64,000 nucleotides of DNA, taken from the NCBI GenBank assembly GCA_016165875.1, contig JABBOT010000007.1, positions 21,039,703-21,103,702 on the forward strand. Reading direction: 5' to 3'. The stretch comes from Acanthopleura granulata. Taxonomy: Eukaryota; Mollusca; Polyplacophora; Chitonida; Chitonidae. Position numbers and translations under genes: made by a program. The notes below the pieces were generated by a model. The model worked only from the letters and a program-made list of their open reading frames with translations. It searched no databases and was not told the origin of the DNA. Shown in pieces: positions 40,993-52,424 of the stretch; within the stretch, counting starts at the first letter, position 1, and every line of letters starts with the position of its first letter.

Positions 40993-43900
40993 TTCTCCTA
41001 ACTGTTCTTTGAAACTGAAGAGAAAAACACTGTGCTACTCTTGGTGTTCAAGGAGCACGACACTGTAACAGTTTAAGCACTGGTAGTTAACAGAAACACA
41101 TTTAAATTTTGCATAAGCTTTTACATTTAAGTTACTACAAGGTTCTACATTTGGTTTAATACTGACACAGCAGCTGTTAAAATCTGTTCACCAGGCAAAC
41201 CTGAGTTGAATTCACGAAGATTGCTGAGGTTATATACTGCTCAGAGAGCTAAATGTCAACTCTAAGGTATTCCAGCAATTTTCCATAAGATGTGTGCAAC
41301 CTCGCCCAATACACCTCTTGAAATCCCGTGATTCTCAATTTACACGTGGGAGATCACCGGTTTTGAAGAATAATAAGTATTGCAACAGATAAAATCGAAT
41401 GAAACATGCACGGTGCATTTATCCGAAAGACTCGAGGTTCTGGAGTGCGCCATTGATTACTGAATGAGTATCAAAGCAAAGGAGAAGTGTGGTATTACTC
41501 TTTGATGGTCTTCCATTAAAAAAGTTTACCTATATACAATACACGAGGCAATTCTTACTGACAGAAATGCACAAAAAAGCCAAAGGGAAATGTGTTCTTG
41601 AAAACTGTCCTTTTTGATTGGGGTCTTGGAAATAAAATGAACTCCTGAAGGAATTTACAGTTGATTTGAGGACCTGAAATTATTGGAATTCAGTTATTTT
41701 CATGAAAACAAAGTATGACAATTACTAATATCAACTTCCGCGGAAAATGGCAGCAGTCAGAGGCAGGAAATCCATAATGTTGCTGGAACTGAAGAGACCA
41801 GATGCCTTGTACTCAGTAGTATCCACAGGAAACTTGAACCAATATTGTCGTTCCTTACAAACGATTCCCGAGCACTGCCGTGTCTGGCATACAAACGAAA
41901 ACATGATCTCTAAATATTGACTTTAGGAACATCCTTATTTCATTCTGCAGCTTACCAATTGCCAATTGCTGGGGGATGCATCGCGTGACAGGCAATTTTT
42001 TAATCAAGTCAGTGTGTTTTCGCGATGAATACGGATCGAGTCTAGGAGTTCGTAAACTGTTTCTGCTTAGCTAATGTGCATAAACAAGATGATGCACTCT
42101 ACTCAGCTTCACAATACAAAGAAGACAAAATGTTAGCGTTTCAGATAAGCATCAGAATATTTCGCCAGTGACTGTGCGTGCTGTCTGGTGTCTTTCCGTT
42201 CTCTTTTGAAACAATCGTTTGATTCTATTATTACTGTATACGCACACGGTACGAGGAAATCCACAATTAAGTGGCAGAATTTCCTTCATTCTTTATTTGA
42301 TGGTATAACTGTCAAAATCAACTGCTTACTCACCATAAAATCATCTCAACCCTAAACTCAGTATAAAATATGTTTCTATCAAATTAACATGCTTTTCTTT
42401 GTACCATAACCTATGTTATCGTATATAAGAAACCAACTTAAGTAACATACAGAATACGAATGAGCAGGAAATCATACACTATACAGTAGGAACTAGCCCT
42501 CGATTACACCAAGATGCTGTTATGATGTGGAGGTTTGGCGTGGGCTTTTAACTTACATATTCGCATGAAATATATAACATACAAGGAACTATATTTCACA
42601 TGTCTTTCCATAGTTTAGTTTTTGTGAATATTAAAATTATGTATGAACTAGACTGGTGTCGGCTACACCAGATTTCAATTCTGACGAAAAATGTTCATAT
42701 AAAGGAACATAATATCTCATTGGTTTTTATTCGCGTTCTTCGCCATGCTCAAAAGTGTTTCACTAATATGCCATGGCGGTCAGTGTGATGGGGTGGGAGA
42801 GAGCGGAGTTTTTCTAAATTTGGCAACAGACTCAGAAACAGTTCGTTCTGCTTACATGTATTTAAATAACTCTATCCGAAGAAACGGAAGTTCATCGCGA
42901 AGTTGAATGTATATAAAGTCTTGCCTTCAAAGGGGAAATGTTATACATATATTTATCAATGACACCTTTATATGAGCAAAAAATGTACGAGGTATGGATA
43001 CTATTTACGTTTAAATACAACAATCCTTGAATTCTTCCCGCAACATTGAGAGCTTTTTTCTGCTTCTTTCTAGGTGAAACCTTCCTAGTTAGTCATCTGG
43101 TGTACTTCCTCAATTCATCATTGGATTTTTGCTATACGGGTTGCTTTGGAGATTGGTCTTGTGATTATAGACCCAGGAGGCCTAATATGCTTATGATTGC
43201 GCATGTCTGTTTCGACGTCCAGATCATGGGGTTGAAAATCTCCGATACTTTTAGAGCTTTAGTAGATTACAAGGATATTAATAAAAATAACGACCGAAGT
43301 TATATGCACTGAAGTTTTAAACTCCTGACTTGGGTCAGATTGGTTTCAAATGTACGTCCCAATACATGTATGTACCGTTACCGGGTGTCTGGCCTATCTG
43401 ATGGTTTGACTAAATATATTGAAAACGAAAGCGACTCAAAGATTGGGAACGCGGTGTGGCGGTCTTGGTTTTAAAAAAAGAACTCAAACTGACATCTTCG
43501 TTCTTTGTTTCACGCAAATGGAGGGCGGTACTTAGCCACCCCCGATTTCTTTAAAGATACATAATTCCGAATTATAATGCTCAGAAGTCCGTTTAGTTAG
43601 GTTGCAATGTTCGCAATTTTGCACTCGCCGCTTACCGCTAGAGATGCGACTTGTGTAACACTGTCGCTAAACAGAAGGTATGTTGGCAACTGATCTGTAT
43701 GTAAAATGATATTTTATATGCAGTGCTAACGCTGTACAAGTACATTTTGGATTGTTTATGTCAGTTAATTGTAGTTTTGTGCAATAAACGAGGCATTGTA
43801 AGGCGATCGTTATGTCACCGAGGTAACGCAATGCTCCGTTGTTAGATTAGCTGAATTTTCTTGATAAATACAAATTTTGAGTAAACTACAAACATTTCTG

Positions 43901-44227
43901 TTCATTGGCTAGTCATTGAAAGTTGACAAATGACTGTAGTATACATTTGCTGTATAACTTTATGAGATTTGGGGCATTTTCATGTAAAATCACATTTAAC
44001 GTTGCAAACTGTCAACAGAAAGTGTGGAAGAGAATTTGTGTTGTAGTGCAGTATGATTAAAGTTTATTGCGATAAACAGAATAAATTCCTGTTTTACAGG
44101 CTATTGTGACAAATCCAGTCTTTGTCTCACTTCCCGCACCTTACCCCATGTTAGGCAAGCAGGAACCAAGTAACACTGGGCCACCATCTTTTTACATGCA
44201 TCTAATTTTAACGCTGTATGATCTCTT

Positions 44228-44273
44228 TATAATTACAGTGGGATACTCAGTATAATTACAGTGGGATACTCAG
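44228..44273. repeat. Perfect 23-bp tandem duplication
   Basis: TATAATTACAGTGGGATACT followed by CAG occurs twice without differences. Confidence 0.95.
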
Positions 44274-45472
44274 TTAAATCAAAAGTCTTTACAAGTTTTA
44301 TCACGCTTAAATATGACTCGCCTAGGTTTAAAACTTTGTTACATACTTAAGTTTGGAGTACCTTTTTTGAACATTTTTGTTCACAATTACACCAATTTCC
44401 ATTCCGTACGTGTGGGATGCCTTCAATGAACCTTTTACTTTCAAGCGGCTTAAAGAGTAATGGAAATAACTGGCTTTGGTAGGCCTCATACACAGTATTT
44501 GATTATGAAATAAGAGGTTAAATGAGGGTTAAGGTGCAACTAGTTTCTTCTCATATAACGTGGCGCTACTAAACTAGTCAAATTCTTGTGCTTTACATTT
44601 GTTGTGGAAGTTGCTTTTGTGTTCGGTGGCAAGCAAACGAAACAAATTTTTGTACAGTGCAGAGAAATGTAAATGTTCACAAACAGGAGTTACGGCTGGT
44701 ATTAAAGCAACTGAATACTATTTTTCAGAGGGACGTTAAATGTTAAAGTAAACAAAAAAAATCATCCCGCTACCAAGTATGTAGAATTATAAATTTTACC
44801 GTAGGCATTTTTTCTAAGCTCATTTACTTCATTGTCCTAAACTAACTATTGAGACTTTGGGTTAATTATGACTTTGTGACAGTCCAAAACTCTCCATCAA
44901 ACTACGTATTTTTTCTCTCAGTGGAAAAAAACATTTCTAAAACTTGGCACCTTCATCCTTTCACACCTCCAAACAAAAAACAGCAATGGAACAACATCTC
45001 ATTTCGGACATATTTGCATCTAATGTAACACAAACCAGCAGAAGACGTGCATATATATTACATCCCAGAATAGAGTATTCCGCTCAGAGTTTTGGTTAAT
45101 GAAATGATCTTGTAAGTCCAGTTGGAGAAGTTTACTTAGGAAAGATTTGAATTATTCAATTATTAAATCCAGTTTAAATTCTATTTACCAGGTAATAAAT
45201 ATAGACATAGTTTGATACTTTAATTTCCAAATAAGGAATAAATAGCGAGTTACAACTTCAGAACCATACTTGTAAATCCATTGTTTAACATGGAAACACA
45301 TTGATTTCAATCATTTTGTCGTTTTTCATTAGCCAAAGGGTCGCACTGCTGACACTTTACACTCGTTTGATACAGAAGGACATTAATCGCATGTAAATAT
45401 TATCGCCACGGTTAAAACCGTAGGGCCGTGTGGTGGTGGTGGTGGTTGGGGGGGGGTGCTTAATGAAGTTCT

Positions 45473-45600
45473 TTGTTTCGCACGTGGGAAGGCCCATCGA
45501 CAACTTTGGTTGTGGGTTTCCCCTACGTCCTGTCCACTTTCAGTCCGTCATAATGTTGGCTGTCGTCATACGGGTGGTCAGTATGAATAAATGTGCATTC
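45473..45600 (+). mobile_element. SINE remnant
   Basis: CGCACGTGGGAAGGCCCATC, GTGGGTTTCCCCTACGTCCT and CATAATGTTGGCTGTCGTCA match the forward SINE body and core in order. Confidence 0.6.
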
Positions 45601-47694
45601 CCTAATACCAAACATGTACATCTGTACATGTAAGAACTTGATGCAGAAGGTTGCACCCAGTGGTCATGTATCGAATTCCGTGCCAGTTTATTTTTGTGTG
45701 AATTCCGGTAGTAGAAATTCCACATAATGGTTAATAATATAGCCAGCATACACTTTTCCGCATCAGTTTCTTCTTCATTTAAAATTCAACTCAAGAAGAT
45801 ATACATTCACAGGTCTGCACCGCCAGATTCTATACACCGGTTTATAGGAGTAGGCCTGTGTACCCACTGTAGCCTCTAGCCGTTAAGAAAGTGGATTAAC
45901 GGGTTACACAATTGGCATTTATTTTAAAAAAAAAAAACACATTTCAAGGAAAGTGTGAACTACATTAATGTTCATCATTGACATCTGGTTTCAACTTATA
46001 CACAATAAAAAAGAAGAAGATTGATATCAGCTTTCACACTTCTTTTCCTTTTCGATAGACGTGATATCATTGAAAACCTCTTCGCTATAACGCCTTGTGT
46101 CACACTGCCATGTATAGTACAAGCAAACATTAGAAGGTGTTATTACTTTATTTCAACCAGATATGGTCGTTGCGAAAGAACAACAGCTTTGTGTACTACT
46201 ATTTTAAAAATGAAATGAAATGGCCTGTGGATGCATTCCCAGTCCATTAGGGCTTCAACCGTTTAACAGCTGCCTGTCAGTGGATAGGAGTTTGCAGAGG
46301 CACTAAACTAGACGTATGAATGTTTAAACTTGGCAATGTCAGATAGACATTCTTTTCAGATGCAAAACAGATATCCAATTAATGGGTGATGAGTCATATC
46401 TTCTACACGCGGTAAGTTCTAAGCTTTCCATTGACTGGGGTCGGTCACGTGATGTGGGGGGGTATATGTCCATGACAAGCGGCACTGCTTCACCTCAAGA
46501 ATCATTTACTACTCGCAAAAATTACGACATGAAGACGAAAAAACAATGTCCGCAAGCCGTCATTGTGTAAAGAGACAATGAGATAATGGGAATATTTCTA
46601 AAAAAAAAGTACAATATCCAAGTATCGCGGATATCCAGGGGTATCGTTTTTTTTCGTGACAATATTATAACGCTGTGCGTTTTACAGAAATATTCCACAT
46701 ACCTAATCAGATAATTTAGAATTTTTGAACTAGCCTTTTTTGAAATCACGATGGTCTGTGTTATTTTTGCCCACTGCCGATACCCTGATCGCTTAGAAGA
46801 CTACAGTTCTAGGAACAGAGATGAAACTCAGGATCAAACTCGCTGGGACGAGGTAACTTGGGATATTGTCCAGGTCGAACAGTACCTTGCTGTCAGTCTT
46901 AGAGCATTAGGCTGGTTAGATTTTGTCGAAAAGCTGCTATACCCTAAAAACGAAGTAGGCTTGTGTATATTCTTGCTTTGATATAAATAAAAGTTGTATT
47001 TTTGCCTTGTTCCTCTCTTCTACCAAGTGCAACCACCTATTCGGTCTTCCGAGAAAAAGTCTCCAATGACAAAGTTGGCTCTGCCAATGTTTTGGATTTC
47101 ATCGATCGCGTTGATTTCTACTGGAGGTTACTCTCTCATTTTATAAGAAATTATTCGCTTAGACGAGTTGTTCCCCTTGCGTTGTCGACTCTGAGTCTTT
47201 TGCTATACAATTACATTGACGGGCTATTTTCCTGAATACAATGGACACACCTGATACTGGAATATATCATTGTTTAAGGAACAGCTTTCTATTCGTAGAA
47301 GAAATCATTGAATCGACTACTGTATTGAATCCCGAGTATTAAAGATGAGTACTGTTAAAAATTATGAAGAGGTATTCTTTTTAAAAAAATCTAATGTTAT
47401 AATCTGGCTTGCGTTGTACAAAGCGTAATAGTGATTCAAAGAGATTATTTATTTAATATATCATTAATACATTTTATATGTTCTTTTATATCGATTACAT
47501 TACTGGTTCTAAAATTTGGGGTGTTAAATTACATGATTTCAAGGGCTGTGAATGAAAGAAGAAGGGCCGTACCCTTTGAGTGAATTTGTTGGCTTTGTCG
47601 ACTTAGTTGAGATGAAAATTTCAACATTCTCATCGGAGTCCTATTAAACACATATTTACTAGTGTAGACAATTAATGAGTGAGAAGTTTACGAG

Positions 47695-47815
47695 GCAGCT
47701 TTCAAAAGGCGGTATTTTCCATGTACACCGGGCACTCTGGTTTCCCCCCACTTGTCGTGAAGTGCGCGAAATATTCTAGAGTAAGGCGTTGAAAACAAAT
47801 CAAAAAAATTAATAA
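47695..47815 (+). mobile_element. SINE 3' remnant
   Basis: GGGCACTCTGGTTTCCCCCC, then GCGCGAAATATTCTAGAGTA and AGGCGTTGAAAACAAATCAA with an AAATTAATAAA end correspond to the last part of the SINE. Confidence 0.55.
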
Positions 47816-48325
47816 ACACCGATCCCCAGGTATACTACACGCCAAAGCGAAATTACATGAAATTATGGTTTTAGGCCACTTTTACAATATTACAGCCCTG
47901 TCAAACGAAAATAAAAAGAGACCCGGTCACACTATTGAAATACACTTGAGTTAAAGCCTAAAAAACCAGCAAATCCTTCCGCCCTTTGAATAAGCTGTAC
48001 TGACAACCGCAAAGTACGTGTAACACCCGAAGCTGATATTCCTGGCAGTGTATTCCATCAGTGGATGCAGTGTTTTAAGTCGAGTAACAACCACCTACCC
48101 CACTTCCCCAACAACCACACACCACCTCGCACCCCTACCACTCGTTTTCTCTCTCATCTCCCCTCTTTAATTTCACAGTGTGTTTTAACTTGTCCTTTAT
48201 AAACAGGCATAATCGGATTCGGTTACACGAATAAAATGCAGTACCTAATTTGGTGCAAGATGTTTTGCTGAATTCTAATCTTTAGTATGCATGTAATTTA
48301 ATAGGTTTAATACGGTATGGTAAAG

Positions 48326-48471
48326 TTAAGTGGTGCAATTGCCAGGATTGCTGCAGTAACTGAAGTGAAGAATCAGTGTCTCCATTAATTCCTGATACAT
48401 GTAGGCAGGCACTGTCACCCCCATGCCCACCGTTCCCACAGCTCTTAATGGTTTTCCATCCAGACCTCTTC
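48326..48471 (-). CDS. Possible terminal exon resembling the tail exons of genes B and C
   Basis: After a TTTACTTTTCTAG acceptor the minus strand is open for 47 residues in the frame that needs one base from upstream (RGLDGKPLRAVGTVGMGVTV...SNPGNCTT), then TAA. Length and phase resemble the tail exons of B and C, but no residue-level similarity is evident. A second frame (KRSGWKTIKSCGNGGHGG...) is also open through the block, so coding is not certain. No upstream partner exon was matched. Confidence 0.25.
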
Positions 48472-49759
48472 CTAGAAAAGTAAATATTGAAATATATTTT
48501 ACGAAACAAATATGATTAACACTATCATTCTGTCCTGCAGTGCAAACATTGTGATCAGATTATATTCAATATCCCATTTAGTTAAAATCCTTCTTGCCGG
48601 ACATAGTTCGTAATCCCCCCCAATGACATCAGAGCTTGAAGCCAAATGATATCACAAGTATTACCACATCAATGGATGGCGTATTATAGCTACTACACTG
48701 CTCTTTCTTTGCCAGGAAATATGTAACCCAATGCATTTTACCTAAACACACGTAATTACAGTATGAAAAGCGTAGCAATGCGTACAAACCAATCTCATTA
48801 AGTATACCTACAAACATGCTTAATTGTAAGTGGATAACAATTTGACCTAGGAATACAGGACATTTGTTTTAGGACAAACTTTTAAAATTGCTTCAGTACC
48901 CGGTTGTCCTCACTGTTTCCGAAGTGTCCAGAAAAACAGGTACTTTGTAAAAAAAAACTTATTTTGAGCACTGCTAATTTTTTTCGGAAACCTACACTCG
49001 ACAGTACTCAATATTTTTCATGTGACCTCCAAGCTGGAGAGCTGTGTTAACAGAAAAAAAACACGTGTGTCCCTATCGGTTAAACCTGTTTTTCTTATAC
49101 TGATTCTCCAACTAAACGTAACCATTTTCCTCTTTTGGCGGAGGCCGGACCAGCCCGGAGGTTTTTGCTTGGGATGTGCTTGTACCCGGCGACATAGTCG
49201 GCAAGACTCACCCATTCATCGCTGATCCAGTTTGGTTGGCGCTTCCTCTTTTTTTCCTTTATAGTTTACATGTGTCGTCCGCGGGCTCGTGTGATAGTAA
49301 TAAATGACCGAGTCAGCTACTTTTCTGAAGAGTTCCCACCTTTGTCAACAGAGGCGCACTTGAAAATTCTCATTTTCGAAGGAACTTTTCTGCTCTGTGT
49401 CGTGCTAAAACATTATGAATATATACTGAAGTATTCTCTTGGATAAACGTTTTCATCCATGCTTAAAAATAAGTTCTTACCAAAATTGTTAGAACCTTGA
49501 TGAATAAGGTAAGGATTATATACATCTCAATCGTTTCTGTCCCACACACCTTACCAGCTGCGTCTGTAATATGATAACCGGCTGATTAACGAGCCTTATT
49601 GCACATTAGCACATTTGTATTTTTGCTCAGTCAAACTTGAGATATGTTATTTTTTATCAAAACAAAAATGACAGAAATATCGTTAGAAGACTTAAAAGTC
49701 AAAGTTAAAGGTGCAAAAGGGAAGTTGTATATGTCACGTTATAGATTATTAACAAGCAC

Positions 49760-49971
49760 GCATTCGTGATTCGCTCTCTCAGCTTGTCAGTCAGGTGAAT
49801 CTCAATCGACTCGCATTGGGTCACCTTTTGTTCTTAGTTTATTTCACAAGCGTTAGTATATAGCTCAGAACATTAGTGATAACGGAGCAACACAGCGCAG
49901 TCTTGTGAACGGTGCTATCAGGCAGTGTACGTGTTGTAAGCAGAAGGCGAAGACCAGTCATACCAACACAG
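49760..49971 (+). other. Probable non-coding first exon (5' UTR) of the MATE gene
   Basis: A moderately GC-richer block ends ACCAACACAG|GTGAGT, a consensus donor. The next convincing acceptor downstream is TTCTTTGCAG just before the MATE start codon at 52425. The start of the exon is not defined by sequence, and 49760 is only a guess. No TATA box was identified with confidence. Confidence 0.45.
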
Positions 49972-50399
49972 GTGAGTGTTACTGCGATGATACATTGTTC
50001 TTTCAGCGCTGACAAATTTTGAGTCGTTTCCTTGAAGAAGCACTATAGGAAGATATTGTAAGGAGAGGAAAGATGGAGCAGATAGCGTTATTTTGTGAAA
50101 TAAGATATCTGCGTAACATAAACAATAGTTCAGCTTAGCAAATCATAGTTAATGTCAGTGGGAAATATATTCGTAATTTTTTTCTAAACTAAGATGAAAT
50201 CTCAAGCTAGACTCTAATTACTAGGGACATAATTAAGCAGATATTAAGTCACAGAAGGATGGATGCCTTGAAGATCCAGACTCTAGCAAACACTGTTACT
50301 TCAGTAAATAAATGCAGTAATATAATCTCAGACTTTCCCAATGAGAGATGATGTCGTGAAAAAAACTCCTTAAAAATCTAGTTTTGGGACCTAAATCAT

Positions 50400-50730
50400 C
50401 TCTATGTTCAACTGGAGCACGGGTACATCATTTACGGTGCCGCTTCACCGGGTCTGCAAGTCAACGCAAATAGAGAGTTTATGCATTGATGCCAACGAAC
50501 TTTCGCTTTGTCACAGGCGTATAAAACTCAACCTTCAATATAATATAAAGCTTAAAGCTCATGTAACAAACCCTGTCTTGGACAGTGTTTGTGTTACACG
50601 TGGATAAATTTATTAGATGTCCAAACAACATCCCTTCCTTTGGTCCTTGAATTCGAGGCTGTATTGTGTTTTCTGGAATATCTTGCCTGATTTCTTTCAC
50701 AGTCTAAATTAAATTTTAATCTAAAAATAT
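50400..50730 (+). mobile_element. LINE fragment (post-RT region)
   Basis: ESLCIDANELSLCHRRIKLN and LKAHVTNPVLDSVC match the segment between RT and RNase H in the copies at 21420-21600 (-) and 29760-29870 (+). No tail. It is located in the putative first intron of the MATE gene. Confidence 0.65.
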
Positions 50731-51764
50731 AGTATAATTAGATACAAAGGCGCTTTCAAGTCTGGTTTCACCTACAAAGGGGACAGTATAGTAGCTACAG
50801 CTATGCAAAATGCTCCCAATCCCTCCTCTTTGTATTCTGAAATTTGTATTTGTAATTAATTGTTGAAATCTTAACTTTCCTTAGAAAACCACCAGGTAAT
50901 TCAAACTGTGAATGTCCTGTATTCAAGCACTATTGGCTTAAATTTGGTTGCAGATAGGAAAGTTAAATCTTCTCTTTAAAAACGAGTATCAAAAGCTAAA
51001 ATCAGCGCACCATATAATCGCCCTGATTTATTTTTTCAAAACAGTTAAAACGATTCAGCAGCTAAGAGTCACACGTAGAGAAATTCCTCCTGACATCTTT
51101 GGGAGGCAATTAAGTTGTATACATTTCCAGATTTAATCGTAAATGACTAAATACATGTAGCAGTCAAATTAGGCATGTTCTCTTTGTGGCGTTATGTGCC
51201 TAAGGGTTTCCTTCTCATCGTGTCAGCCGTCCGGTCGGCCTCTACCACACAAGCGGCAAAATGTCCGCGCTGGCCGACATGGATGCAATATTTTCGCGCT
51301 AACATTAAGCCGTAATTGTTCTATAAATCACCCGTTTAGAATGGGCTACTTGTTTACGTTAAGTGGGTTGCCAAGGGCCTCGCGGATGTCTGCAACTCAT
51401 AAACCAGTCCACACATGCCTACGTGCATACTCTATGACATCTAACCGTAAAATTTAAATAACATCTCATGAAAAACAGATGGATGAAATCCGCTCACATT
51501 CTTTCTCCCGGCTGCAGACAAAATGTTTGTTATAAAAAACACGACACTTTATACATATAACTCTTTAATTTAACTTTTTTTTAATAACTATATAATTTTA
51601 AATAAAATCACATTATACATATAACTTTTAGAAAAAAGGTTGACTTTTGTTGTGTTATTTATCATGTATACCGTGAAACCAATTCATACCGGCATGTACA
51701 GAAGACAAAATGTGTTCAGTTAGTTCTTGGCGGTTCGCTTTCGGCATATAAGGTGGTTTGACTG

Positions 51765-51905
51765 GTACCTTGCGCAAGGCGCTGGTTTATCACGGGCTCT
51801 CTGAGTTCCTTTGCCAATAAATCTGACAGCAGTCATGTAAGTGAAATCCTTTTAATGTAAGGTGTTAAGCGTTAAGCCAACGTAAAAATAAATAAATCTA
51901 AATAA
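51765..51905 (+). mobile_element. Diverged SINE 3' part
   Basis: A diverged core (GACAGCAGTCATGTAAGTGA) is followed by AAGCCAACGTAAAAATAAAT, AAATCTAAATAAAT, the expected SINE ending. Confidence 0.5.
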
Positions 51906-52107
51906 ATTTTCAAAACTTCTAATTTTTCTACATTTTTCACGCAGGTCTACTTTACACCTATGATGACCACTACTGATCATATCGTCCTGGGAAGCTGCCA
52001 AGAATAACTTTTTGGTTCAATAAATTACAATAACATTTAAGTGTATTGATTTATATATGTGTCAATAAATTTTCATTTACAAAACGGCTCAAAGCCCAAA
52101 GTAAACC

Positions 52108-52207
52108 AGATTAAACCATGGCAGGTTAGTGTACAAACCTACTGGCCTCGATCCTCTAGATTAAACCATGGCAGGTTAGTGTAGAAACCTTCTGGCCTCG
52201 ATTCTCT
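52108..52207. repeat. 50-bp tandem duplication
   Basis: AGATTAAACCATGGCAGGTT with following text to ATTCTCT is present twice, period 50 bp, with four substitutions. It lies 220 bp upstream of the first coding exon of the MATE gene. Confidence 0.93.
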
Positions 52208-52424
52208 AGATTTCTAACTTCGGCCGAGAGTAGTTAACCAGAGTAGTATATGAACACACGACGTCACTGATTAAGAGCCCAATTGTCGCAGAGAACTAGC
52301 ATCAATCACGTTTCCATCAGCCACATTTAAAGGCGTTTCAAACCATGATAATTCTATTAAGGTATTTTGTTTGTATTGTCCAGCGGTGTAAAAAAACTAT
52401 GTATGGTTATATCATTCTTTGCAG

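Larger units (their letters stand above)
41000..48320. other. Long stretch with almost no assignable features
   Basis: Apart from a 23-bp tandem duplication (44228-44273) and two SINE remnants (45473-45600, 47695-47815) I see only AT-rich sequence and short open frames on both strands. Upstream (5') of gene B this would include its promoter, which I cannot delimit. Confidence 0.4.

Noticed and set aside
43046..43312. Plus-strand exon starting GETFLVSHLVYFLNSS after a good pyrimidine tract
   Set aside because: No matching donor, partner exon or recognisable motif.
46751..47235. Two adjacent plus-strand open frames (76 and 77 codons)
   Set aside because: Different frames, no motif, no splice or start context; probably chance.
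49481..49525. Minus-strand signal-like exon MYIILTLFIKVLTIL before a GTAAGA
   Set aside because: It ends in phase 0 and has 15 codons, unlike the 12-codon-plus-one-base exons of the family. No partner exon was found.
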